Shown here: piece after piece, positions 49,298 through 61,000 of the stretch
How positions within the stretch are numbered: the stretch's first letter is position 1
How the letters are laid out: every line of letters starts with the position of its first letter
Assembly: GCA_001584585.1 (NCBI GenBank)
Contig: LSYV01000019.1
Coordinates: 694,809 to 758,808, forward strand
Direction: 5' to 3'
DNA length: 64,000 bases
Source: Gonium pectorale
Taxonomy: Eukaryota > Chlorophyta > Chlorophyceae > Chlamydomonadales > Volvocaceae
Translations under genes and position numbers: made by a program
Notes under the pieces: generated by a model
Database searches by the model: none
What the model saw: only the letters and a program-made list of their open reading frames with translations
Told to the model about the DNA's origin: nothing

Positions 49298-50719
49298 TTG
49301 GTTGCTCCCATCATATGTCAGCTGGATCGAATTCGCGCGCTTACCGTACTCCCGCGCTTTCAGGCATTCACAGCTCCGAAATTGATGTCCATGCTGCACC
49401 TGTGTGCCGATATATCAGGGTTTTTGGACGATATGCCGCGCGGGCGCGGCGACCCGCTAGGCCTGTCGAACATCGTAGCTTGGCTTTACAATGCTGGGCC
49501 ATCAGGGGTTCTGCGGGAAGTCGCCTTCCTACCTAGGGCATTTTCCATGCCTGTGGCGAGGCTGGCCAAGGTGTTGCGCCTGTCGACGAGGTCGACCTGG
49601 GTTTTTCTCGCGGTTCTCTTCGTCACGGCTCTCCTTGCGGTCAGCTGGATGATAACGGCGCTGATCTTTACTCTGTGGATGGGCAAGCGTGGGACCAACG
49701 GCTGGCCGTTCGACGACGCGGCCGACGAGGATGCGCTGGGCGCCTTCCTTCGCCGGTCCGGGCGCGGCACGGGCGTAGGCGAGGAGCTGCAGCGGGACAG
49801 CGAAGATAGCGACGGCGGCGAGGAGGTGCGGCCGGAAGGAGGCCATGGCGAGGACGCGGGCCCTTCCGCCCAGCGGGGGCCTCTGACCACACGCCCAGGC
49901 CTCGGCGATCCTCCATCCTGTCGGCGCGACGTATCCCCGCCATTCATGGACGAGCGCGCAGCCCAAGAGGTCCGCCGCTTGATCAAACGGTACACCTCGG
50001 CCATTCCCGCCACGGCCGCGGAGACGGCGCGCCTGTGCAACGAGGTGTTCGGACTTGAGCTGGACCCCCCAGGGTACGGCCAGCTGCTTACCACCGCGTG
50101 TTCGCCCGAGCAGCACGATGGCAGAGGAGTGGAGGACGGCAACGGAGGGTCTGGCGCCGGTATCGGCGGCGGGGAGGTCCGGGACTGCTACGCCACTTTG
50201 GGCCTGTCGGTGCTGGAGGTGTGCGTTGCCAGGTACGCCCACGGCGCACTCAGCTCCCCTTCCGAGGCGGCGCCTGGGGCCGCCGGTACCGCCACCGCCG
50301 CCAGCACTGACGCGGGCGGCGAGGGAGGCAGCACTGCCGGTGACGGGCGGGCTGCGGGCGGCGCTGACGCCGATGCCGCCGGCACGCAACGAGCCATGGG
50401 GCCGAACCCACCAACCTCCACGACTTCGCGGCGTCAGGCGCCGCCCATCACCTCCGTCCTCGCCTCTACCGAGGACTACACCGCGTCCGACGTGCTCTCA
50501 GCTTTGGCGCGGCGGCTCAGGCTGAACCTCCTACTGCCGCCGCCGCATTCGCCCTCGCATCCGCAAGAGTCCAAACAGGGGCCGACCGTGGGCACTCCAG
50601 ATTCGGGGCCGGCGCTGCTGCGACTGGTGTGGGCGGCCTACCTGGCGGATCCCTCGGGCGCCTGGCGGGCCGCGTGTGTGCTGGTCGGCCTCGCGGACGA
50701 GCTGCGGCTGGTGGCCTGA
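49298..50719 (+). CDS. Membrane-anchored protein with possible degenerate RNase III fold
   Basis: A single uninterrupted frame of 473 codons, unusual among the intron-rich neighbours. Residues 100-128 form a clear membrane helix (WVFLAVLFVTALLAVSWMIT). An acidic linker follows, then helices from about 205: RRLIKRYTSAIPATA and LCNEVFGLELDPPGYGQLLT; next YATLGLSVLEVCVARYAHGAL; then SDVLSALARRLRLNLLL; and the C-terminus LLRLVWAAYLADPSGAW. This order imitates the RNase III domain, with LGLSVLE in place of the LEFLGDAVLE signature, so the metal-binding acids are lost. Non-catalytic RNase III folds occur in mitochondrial ribosomal proteins mL44 and mL57, but the membrane helix does not fit those. 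The fold call is inference; a later start at 49388 (MSMLHLCAD) is possible. A TGTAA signal lies 690 bases past the stop. Confidence 0.55.
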   Translation: MVAPIICQLDRIRALTVLPRFQAFTAPKLMSMLHLCADISGFLDDMPRGRGDPLGLSNIVAWLYNAGPSGVLREVAFLPRAFSMPVARLAKVLRLSTRSTWVFLAVLFVTALLAVSWMITALIFTLWMGKRGTNGWPFDDAADEDALGAFLRRSGRGTGVGEELQRDSEDSDGGEEVRPEGGHGEDAGPSAQRGPLTTRPGLGDPPSCRRDVSPPFMDERAAQEVRRLIKRYTSAIPATAAETARLCNEVFGLELDPPGYGQLLTTACSPEQHDGRGVEDGNGGSGAGIGGGEVRDCYATLGLSVLEVCVARYAHGALSSPSEAAPGAAGTATAASTDAGGEGGSTAGDGRAAGGADADAAGTQRAMGPNPPTSTTSRRQAPPITSVLASTEDYTASDVLSALARRLRLNLLLPPPHSPSHPQESKQGPTVGTPDSGPALLRLVWAAYLADPSGAWRAACVLVGLADELRLVA

Positions 50720-52081
50720 GGGCGGGTGCAGGCGGTAGTGGACGTCTTTTGGGCTGGTGTAGGCGGCGCGGGCGGTTGAAAACTGCATACCCGGTACAGG
50801 TGTCTCTAGTTGTCATTGATGCATTGAGGGTGCGACATCCAGCTGAGCTGCCGCGATTGCGCTCTGACTGTTGAGCAGACCGTCAGGGCAGACCCTACGA
50901 GATGTTCTCCGGCGCACTAGGGCCGTGGCCCGTATCAGTTGCAGAGGCGCATGCGGGACTCTTCTGCAGCTGCGGTACCCTCTTCCGTGCGCCCAGGACT
51001 CGGGTTCTGAAATGCACGTCCACGTGGGTGGTGCCGCTGCGGCTAGACCACAGGATTCGAGCTCCACGACGAATCCTGGCAAGGTGCGCCCGTCGCAGGG
51101 CAGCGGTTCCGCTTACTCCAGTGCAGACGCGCTGCCGCGCGGCGCGCAGAACCAGCTACGGTATCTGTCGGCAGCCACGGCCGTACCCGGCCTGGCGACG
51201 CTGGCCTGAACGCCGACGCGCTGTCAGGTGTCGCGGGACGGCCCCCGCATGCGGGCGCTGTCAGGTGACCCGCTTTTTGGATGTCGCAGGGTGGGGCCAG
51301 GGCTGGCTTGTAGCCGTTCGTGATGGCAAGATGCGCTCCGGGAGTAGGGCATGCGCCATGCGGTGTGGCAAGTGTGTTCCATATGCGCAACAGCGTGCTC
51401 TAAACAAATCTGTAAAAGGACATTGAGCAGAAACCTTCCTAGCCGGCAGCCCATGGACCCTAAGCCCGATTCAGGGCGTAACCCCCCGATTCCTTAACGC
51501 TTGGGGGGTTGGTCTGGGCTGGACAGCTGCGGGTGGCCTTCAGGCAGCGGGACCAGCAGTGCGGTAGTTGCGGCGCCGCGCGCATGACGCACGCGACGCC
51601 ACCTGACAGGTGTGTACTTGGAAATGGAAAGTTCGCCGTGCTGGGCTGGATTCATGACGCCGCCATCTTGCACATGGTTAACCATACTTATGCAGCCAAC
51701 ACGTCACCTCCCGCCCGATCAGTCGCAGCCTCTCGAATGGGCCGCCGCCGCGTTGGGAGCTCCACGCACACGAACCGGAGCCCAACCCGCACCGCACCCG
51801 CACCGCATCCCCATGCCAAGGCATGCACAGCGCCTGGGCGTGCCCGCCGTACACGCCGTACACGCGTGCACGCTCCCTCCCGTGCCGCAACCCAACCGCC
51901 AGAATTGGCGCGTTGTTCTGCACGCCTCCCTTTCCTTGTCCACTCACACAGTCCAGGATGCCTTTGCTAGCTACCTTTCAAAACTGCGTTTCTGCACTCC
52001 GTCACGCATACATCACACGCAGTGGCAATGTGGCATCCACCGGACGCTTCCGAAGCTGGCGCTTCCGCTGCCAGTGCATTA
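50720..52081. other. Convergent 3' flanks, no gene seen
   Basis: This lies between the stop codons of the plus-strand gene (50719) and the minus-strand OPR-like gene (52082). It should be 3' UTR of both. No TGTAA was found on the minus strand here, so the OPR-like mRNA end is undefined. No exon-like frame with family similarity was seen. Confidence 0.5.
51411..51415 (+). terminator. TGTAA polyadenylation signal
   Basis: The TGTAA at this site is the first on the + strand after the stop at 50719, giving a predicted 3' UTR near 700 bases, normal for this algal group. Confidence 0.5.
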
Positions 52082-55000
52082 TCACCGCCGCATCATGCCC
52101 CGGAGCCGCTGCAGGCTGGGCTGCCGCACCCAGGGAGGCAGCTGTCGCAGCGCGCCAGGGAAGCCCCACAGCCAGCGCAGCTCGTCGGCCACGTCGTGCG
52201 CCCACCACACGCGCCGCCGGGCCGCGGCCGTTGCCAGCGCTGGATGGACCCGCGGGTCGGTGACCTCGGGCGGCAGCGGCAGCGCCGCCGGCTGGTCGGG
52301 GTGCAGCGGCAGCGGGTTCAGCGGGTCCAGCACGTGCACGTGCGGATCCTGGAGGGCCGCTGGATCCACAATGTACGGCGAGGCAGAGGTCCTGGATCTG
52401 GATGAAGAGAGGTGGAAAGGCGAGGAGGACGATGCGGGCCGCAGCTGCAGTGCGCCCCCGCCACTGGCGACTGCCAACTCTGCTCCCATCTGACTGCCGT
52501 CCTCACCGTCGTCGGTTCCATCTTCGTCATCCTCATCCCAGAAGGCACGCACTCGCCGCGTGCCCTCTTCGTCCTCCTCCTCCTCTTCGTCCTCCTCAAG
52601 CGCGCCATCCGCCTCTCCATCCTCCTCGTCGTGTATATCTCCCACGTCCCGCTCCACCTCATCGTACGTTTCGTACTCGCTGTACGCATCCTCGTCGCCG
52701 TACAGGTACTCGGGCCCCACGTCGTCATCCTCGTCCCCCTCTCCGTCCAAGCCCCCCGGGACGCCGCCATACGTGTCCTCATGTGCAGCCGCTGCGGCCC
52801 TGAGCGACTGGTCCAACGCGCTGCCACCGCCGCCGCCGCCATCGTTGTCGAAGCCGTTGCCCAGGAGGCCGCCGGCGGCGGCCGCGGCAGCAGCGACGCT
52901 GCCGCGCAGCCGCAGCGGCGACGTCCCGAGGCAGCCGCCGGCGACGGCGCGCATTGCCGCGGGGATGAGCGCCGCGGAGGGCGGCTTGGGCACCCGCAGC
53001 CGCAGCGCCTTGGCGAGCTGCCTCTGCCACTGCAGGGGCGGATCCTGCGGGGGACGGGATGCGCAGCACGTTTCAGCCAGCTGTGAGAAGAGCACTTTCA
53101 AGCGGCGTCAAATGACGATGTCAAACGCACCCTCTCCGGCGGCATCATGTCCGCTACTGCCGAATAGAGCAGCACCGTGCTGCGCGAGCTGCAGCTGTCC
53201 CACTTGGCGCCGGTCTCGCTGCGCGTTGGGAGGGGGGCAACCGAGGGGAACGGGACGTGGACGGGCAGCATCAGGGTGGCATGAGCTGCTGGATGGACGG
53301 CGACTTGGCACGCCGGCGCCCGGGGACCGGCGGCCAGCGGGACCGGGGCCCAGAGAACGAAGAAGGGCAGTGCGGACTGTCCACTTGCAGACGTGTCCAA
53401 CACAGCTGCCGTGTCGGTGCGAGGCATATAGACTCGCTCGCAATGAGCTTGGATCGGTGGATGCGCGGGGAGCACTTCCCACGCAAACTCTGACGGGGAT
53501 TACAATACCGGCGCCGCTTCCATTCAGCACGCACGCACCTGAACACCGTGTCCCAGAAGCGGTTGCTGTCCGTTGTCCAGCCGTACTGCGCCAGGCCCCA
53601 CAGCAGCAGCCCCAGGCCCTCGCCGCTCATGCCGGGCATCCGCCGGTAGCCCTCCGCCGCCAGCTCCTGTGCGAGCGGGGCGCGGGTGGGGTGGGGGGCG
53701 GGTGCGCGGGTTGGGGGGCATGTACGAGACAGCAACAACTGCACACAGCCCTTGGGGGAGAGACAGCGAGTTGCAGGCAAGGGCACAGCCCTATCCAGGC
53801 TCGGCATTTGGCAATGCCACGCTCGCGCAGGGGCCTGTCACCGCGATGGAATCGCCGCCATCCACGCACGGTAGCGGTCGGTAACGGTAACGGTGTGGTA
53901 ACGATAACGAGTCGTAACGGTATGGTGACGTTACCTTGATCCAGGGCTCCTCTAGCGGCCACCCCAACACCGCCAGGCCGTACGCGAGCAGCCCGTGGTC
54001 CTCGTTGGCGGCGGATGGGGAGCCCAGCCGCCTTCGGGCCTCCGCCGCGAACAGCGTCATCCACGCGTCCGAGGGCCTGGCGGCGAGAGGGCATGGAGGG
54101 GCGGAGGGGAAGGAGCACGCCTCACGCTGCCGGGACCCAACGGCCATCGATCGAGGCCCGCGAGATGGAAAGTTTCTTATGGGGAGGATTCCAGTGACGA
54201 GTAGAGACGAAGGGCGAAAACACTCGAGGGACACAGCGCCCCTACGGGGAGGAAGGGCTAGAGATGGCGTGCAGGAAGGATAGTAGCCACGAGAGAGAGA
54301 AAACGGCTTTCGTTTACAGGACCATGGCAGATGTGCACGGCAATGTGGCGGCACGTAGACGTAGGTCCTGGTCTGAGGAAGAGAACAAGGAGGCCGGGAC
54401 CTGTACTCTGCCCGCCGCACACCTGTACTGAAGGTCCGCGAGGGCGGCGATCGTGGTCGACAGGTCCGCGGTGGCGGCGCTTCTCAGCAGCGAGCTGGCC
54501 CTCGCCAGCAGCGCCGCCATGGCGACAGCCGGCGGCGCAAAGCATGCCGCCGCCGAGCCTTGGCCCGGCGCCCCGGTGCTGGAGTTGTCGGCGTCGGGCA
54601 GAAGGGCCGGAACCGCTTCCGGCGCCAGCAAGGTCTGCAGCCGGGCCGCCGCCCACAGGGACTGCGCGATGCTGGTGGCGTCAAAGGTGGGGGTGACCCG
54701 CGGGTCGGCCGCGGCAGCCCACCACGCGGACAACCACTCGGCGGCCGCCGCCGGCGGCCGCCCCAGCACGGCCATCGCCCAGAGGGCCATGCTCAGAGCC
54801 GTGCCGTCGACGGCGCCGTCTCGCATTCCGTGCAGGACCTGCGCAACAAACACGTAGTGCGGTTGGCTGGTCAGCCCGCTCGCCATCCCGTACGGTCGCG
54901 CAGCGACAGTGCAGCCAGTGGCATGCTGCAGGCCCACAGCACGGCTGGACCTTGCCCCCTCCCCTTTAGATATCACCTCCGCCAACCCCCCGGTCATCCC

Positions 55001-58000
55001 TCTCACCCGGGCGGTCAGCGCCTCAAACAGTTGCGGCGGCAGGGCGCCGGCATCCTCTGAGCCGCCGCCGGACGTCGTCGCTGCTCCCGACAGCCAAGAG
55101 TATGCGCCCGGCTGGGCTGGGACACCACCGCCGGCGGTGGCGGTAGCGGCGCCGGCCCCGCCCGTCAGCGGCACGCTCCTGGCCCATGCCCACAGCAGCC
55201 TGCTTGCCTCCGCCGCGCTCATGCTCCCCACGTGGGGCCTGGCGGACTGGGCCAGAGCTCGCAGGAACGAACGACTCGGCCGCCACCTGTGGGCCACAAC
55301 ACCAAAAGCAAGTACGGTTGCGCGTGACGAGGAAGCAGCGCCAGGTAAGGGTGTGAGCTCCGGCCTGATGTGGCGGCTGCAGCAGTCAGCCACCCGCCGT
55401 CTGCCGCTGCGGTCAGCACTCGCGCGCTTTCGCCCTGCTTTGCGGCAACGCGCGGAGCCGCTGTCCGCTGCCCGCATTACATCCGCCGGTACTTAAGATC
55501 GGAATGCGTGCAGGGCCCCGGGGCGAGGGCGCGCGGAACACTTGGCGCCGGCGCCGGTGCTGGTGCGGGCGCCGGCTCCCCGGCAGACGGAGGCGGCCCC
55601 CATGGCCGTCCCGTCAGCAGCGCCTCGCCGAGTGATCTCCGTGCTGTGAGGCATGCCATCGTCCGCACCGATACCCACGCCGTCTCCCACGCCCCGCACC
55701 CACGACCCAGGCTGCCCAGGCGCACCGCTCAAACGTCGCCGCCGCGTGCGCCAGCGCCGCCAGCTGCTGGCTGCCCATGAGGGGCATCAGCCGCCGCGCC
55801 GCCGCCGCCAGCCCCGCCGCCACCTCGGGCCGCGGGCCATAGCCCAGCCGCGCCAGCGAGCAGTACAGGGTGAGCAGCTGGTCGGGTGTCAGGTCGCGCA
55901 GGCGCTTGGGGAGCTGCGCCCGGCGTTGGAAGGGTTGGTGTGCGGCGGCAGCGGTCAGTCGGCAGGCCGCACCAGGCGGTCGACACGGAGGCACACGGGG
56001 CGCGCAATGCAGCAAGAGAGCATGTGCGGAACGCCGGCACAGACATGCAGTGGAAACGCCGTTTCGGAGCAGGGGCTCCGGTCGATCGAATGATGATCCA
56101 AGGCCTCTCAGGCAAAGCAAAAGCCCAAGTACTCCCGGCGATATGGCAACGAAGGCCAGGGCCGTGGAATATCAAGCACGGCGCGTCAGGCGAAGCAAAA
56201 GGCCCCCACATTCCTGCCCATGCGATGCGAAAGGCCAACGAAGACCAGCGGAGCGGCGTCCGCACGCACCTGCCCCGCCAGGGCCCGCAGCCACAGGCGG
56301 TCCGGGACGATGTCGAGCGCCGCCAGCGCCCATGACAGGCGGCAGAGGCCCTGCGGGTACGGGATCAGCATACCATATAGCAGCGGCGGTTAAGAGGGCG
56401 GAGGACGAGCGAAAAAAAGGGAGGCAACAGGGGTAGCAGCAGCCGTCGCAGCAGTGTGGGCAGATCATGACAGGGCGGCGCATAGGCCTGCGGGCAGGCG
56501 GCAGGTAGCCGGTAGTCGACTTGTGGGCAGTGCAGGACGGGGCAGGGTCAGCGAGGTGAGCGAGGCCCCACACCATCGCAACTCCACTAGCCCCAGCCCT
56601 GCTTGATATTGCCATCTGCGCGCCTGTCCGTGGGGCGCGCGGGATTTGGAGCTACACAGCTTGAGCAACCGATACCGGTAGACCAAATCCAGCGGTGGCG
56701 GCGGCAGCCCGCTCACCTCTGTGTCAAAGGCGCTCAAGCATTTGCGCGCCCTCTCGAGGAAGGCGTAGGTCCAGTCCTGCGGCGCGTCCGCACAAGGGAA
56801 GACGGCGTCAAGGCATGTGGTAGGGGTCAGAGCCGCTGTCCGGAGTTACAACACCGGGTACATATCGGTTTTTGCTTTGTGTCCTGATTTGTCCTGCTAG
56901 TACGTACTATTGTATGTCTGAGGACGCTGTCATGCAGATAGAACGCACCGCGTTCAGGGATTTGACAGCGGTGGTGTTGGCGGTACCTAGGCGGCATCCC
57001 TCGCATGCCTTTCATGGCTGCGATGCGGAGAAGCAGTACCTAGTATCGTACAGGCCTTGAGCAATACAGACCAGGTCCGGTCGGCGGCGATCCACGGAGT
57101 TTTGCCTTGACCCACAGAAACTGTCTGCTTTTGGACATGGCTCTCTCCTTCGCGTAGATCATGCCGACGGCAGGTAGCCCTTGCGGGATGCCCATCGTGC
57201 TAGAAGCTGGGGGCCCCGTACCACAGGAGGTAGATACTGCAGGGAGTGCGGCTGTTGTTGATAGGGCAAGCATGGGGAAGGCGGCGTGCCAACACCCAAT
57301 GGAAGGACGCACGCCACCCCGTGAACAGTGCGAAACCATGGGTATGCCTGGCTAATGTCCCACAGGCGGTCATGCCGCGCCGCAGTACAGCAATTGGCTT
57401 TTCAAAAGAAGAGCTATAAAAGCTAGGACCAGGTTATGATGCTGTAATTCATATCGCGAAATCTGATCATTCGTTTTCATCGCTGCTGGAGGTACCCTGA
57501 GATACCAAATACTGTTACATAACAAGATCAGCAGCACAGGAGAAATGAAGGAATGACACGAGCAAAACGTTGGTCGCCCCTCAGAGGACCTTCCGGGTGG
57601 CCTAGCCGCTCACTCAGGCATGCTATCCTTCTGCCGCGCGCAGCTGCCCGTTTTCGCTGCTCAGTTTCCTGCCTCACGCGGTGCCAGGCTATTCATCCGA
57701 CCACGAGGACCACCCGTCAGGGAAGCCACGTTGCCAACTGTACGCTCAGAGAGGACACGCCCTCGACGCGAACTGCTAGACCGGAAGAATCATGCGACGC
57801 TTCGCAACATCAGCCCCCGCTCGGGTGACAGGGATACGCTACAACCCCCGGCATGATTTGAACTGATGACCTCGCAGGTCATTGAGTTCTACTGCTGATG
57901 CACCCATAAATATTATTGTACATTATATACCATATCGGCACACGCCCCTTATCATTTCGCGCGAATCGCGCGAATTGTAACAATTGCTTCTTCTTGCTGC

Positions 58001-61000
58001 GAAAAGTCCGTCTGTCTGCGAAAATTCCTCCTCTCTCGCCTGGGGTGGCGGCTGTCCGGTGCTGCGCCTCGCGACCTTTACGGTCAGGGCTGGCACCCAG
58101 CTGCAGCTTGGGGACCTAGCGCGGCAGCAGGGGGCCTGCCATGCTGCGTACGTCCGGGAGGCTTTGGGGCTGCCGCCCGGGGCGGTGGCCACGGCCGCTG
58201 ACCTCACCTCCCTTTGGTCGGCCTTCCCACGGCTCTGGCGTCAAGTCAAGTGTGAGCCCAAGCACAAGGAAGTGTTCTGGCGGCTGGCTGTTGACGGGGT
58301 TCCGATGCTGGGTGATTCGCACTTGCCGCGGGAGCGGTGTGCCTGTGGGGCCGAGGAGGCTGCGGCCTCCCCACGCATGCACCATTTCTGGGCCTGCCCC
58401 ATCGCCGTGGGGTTGCGTTCTGTGGTAGAGGACCGGTGCCACTGTTCGGTGCTGCGAGCGCACCTCTGGCTGGGTGTCACGCCAGACGAGGGTCGGGTGC
58501 TGGGATGTGTGTGGGACGTGGTTGTGCTGGTGGTGCTCAACAGCCTGGAGTGGGCGCGGCGCTCTGTGCGTGCGCGTCGGCCGTTCACCCTTTCCGGCCC
58601 GGGCTCGGCTGCCGCTGTTCTTGCTGGGATGCAGGCAGGCGTGGTGGTGAAGTTTTGGTCCCTGTTGTGAGACTTCGCTGACCTCGGTTTGCCGCGGAAG
58701 GGCTGGGGTGGTGCGTCTGCTGGGCACCCCTTCCTGCGGGTCGTGGCTGGACGCCTGCACTGCGCGGAGTGACGCGTTGGTCTCCCTCGTTTTTACCTTG
58801 GTTTTCTTGTTTGCCACCTCGCTTGATACCTGTCTGTGGGCCTGTCGACCGGTATGTGCTTTTTGCCGCTCGTGGTAGGGACTGGCTCCGGGATGGCGCG
58901 GGTTAGTGTCTACACAGACTTGGTTGACTTGTTGGGTGGCGGGCCTCTTTTGTGCACGGCCCGTGTGTGGATTTATTCCCAGCCCAGCCGCGGGCCCCCT
59001 GATTGGGTTAAGCACTCGGCCACTGTTTCATTGCTTGGTTTGTCTGCTGGTGCTGCCTTGCTGCCCGTACTTTCGCAGTAATTTCCCGGTGGCAGGTCCC
59101 CCAGCGTCGGGGGTACTGTAATGAAGTCTGTCTGCGAAAACTGCTTGGTTTGTCGTACTTTCGCAGCAATTTCCCGGTGGTAGGTCGGGTCCCCCAGCGT
59201 CGAAGGTACTGTAACGAAGTCTGTCTGTCTGTCTGTCTGTCTGCGAAAAAGTTTCGCGAGGCTGTCTGTCCGCCATGCCCCCACTGCGACCCGTTTGCCA
59301 TTTTTATTGCCCCCACCCCCACCCCCACCCCCACCCCCACCCCTGCATTCGCGCTGGCTCCAGCGCCCCCTGCCACATTCCGCCCCTCCACCGCTCGGTG
59401 CCGCTACCATCAGCACCCTCCTGGTCGTGTACTCCCACGCGTGCCCCCACACCTCCCGACCCACCAAAGCCCTCAGTGCTCACAAACGAGGGTGTTTTGG
59501 CATGGGTGCCCCGGAGCCACACCACGCCCTACCCCCCCCCTCGGCTTTGCGGTGGCCTGCGCGCTGCCGCTGTACGCAGCGGCGATGGACCCCTCTCCCT
59601 TTGCAGCCGCGTGCTTTCCGCAGCGCTGTCGGCGTCCAAGGATGGCAGCTGATGCCGGTTTTGGTTATCCTCCACCTCGCAGGCCACCCGCTGAGTGGCT
59701 CCCCTGCAATGCCAGCTGACGCCATCGCGCACTGCGTTGCCGGGGCGCGACTCCGCTCTTGCAGCCCTCTTTACCCTTCTGCTCTTTCAATGCACCATCC
59801 GGCCTTGCTTTGCGTTGCCTGCCTCACCCTGGGATCGCCCAGCCACACCGTTGCGGCCACCTGCATCCCCACCTTCCCAGAGCCAGGTCGTCACTCTTCT
59901 CGTAACCCTCACTGGGATCTTCATTCCCTAACCCTCCTAACCTGTGGGTTGACGATATACCGGGCTGGAGGGGGGTGCGCCCCGGGCTACGTGCCGTGCG
60001 GGCTGCGTGTCGCGAGGGGCTGCCTCCGCTGACCGGCGTGCGGTGGCTCGTGCAGTACAACTGCGTCGTACGCTCGAGCAGTACTCCCCTCTGGTAAGAG
60101 CCGACCCAGGAGGCCTGTTGTGCCGGGCGCGCAGGGTGGGGAGGCACGTGCGTCCCCGCGCCGCCACTTCCCACCAGCCGCCTCGCAGACGCATCGGACG
60201 CCTCGAGGGCCGCTCGCCGTCCCAGGAGCAGCGCCTTCCCGCCCCCCCCTGCCCCCTTGCTGCCTTACTACGCACCCTTAACCCTTACTGCGCGGCCTGG
60301 TCGGCTGCCACGCTGCAGCCTGCCCACCACCTCAAAAGCCGATCGCGCCAGCGGTCGTGGTGGGCAGGCGGGGCGGTTCGGGTATATTGGTATCGACCCA
60401 GCGAGGACAGCCTGGCGTGTAGTCTACGTGAGTCCCGTTTTGCCCTCCCATGGCGGGCGCGCTGCTGCTGCTGCTGCTGCTACTGCTGCCTCACCTCGGG
60501 CGGGACGTGCGCCAGCCTCGCCAGCGACCACATCAGGCCCCACAGCTGCGCCGGGGCCGCCTCGCCCAGCGCCTCCCAGTTCGCGTCGCACAGCGCCGCC
60601 AGCCAGGAGGGATCGGGCCGCGGCAGCGGGCGCACCGCCTCCGCGCTCGTGCCGCCTCCGCCCGCGCCGCTGCCGCCACTGCCGGCGTGAGCGGTGGCCA
60701 CGCCCCAGGCCAGATTGGCAAAGTCCGAGGCCGTCCAGGGCTCCGGAACCCAGGCAGACGTCGCCCCCGCAGCCGCCATCCCCGTGGCTCCGTGGGCCGT
60801 GCGTTGGCGCTCGCGGCGCCGGCCGACAACCAGCCCCGCCCGCGCCGCGCTGGCCGCCGCCAGAGCGTCGCTCCCCGGCCCCGGGCCCGGGCCCGCCGCC
60901 TCGCCGCCCATCGCCGATGCGGAGGCCGTACGCAGCATCTGAGCCACGAGTGATCCGGAGCTAAGGGGCGAGCCGCCCTTCAGCGCCGCAGCCGCGGCGG

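Noticed and set aside
51031..51075. GGATTCGAGCTCC resembling a tRNA T-loop
   Set aside because: No D-arm, anticodon arm or acceptor stem can be folded around it.
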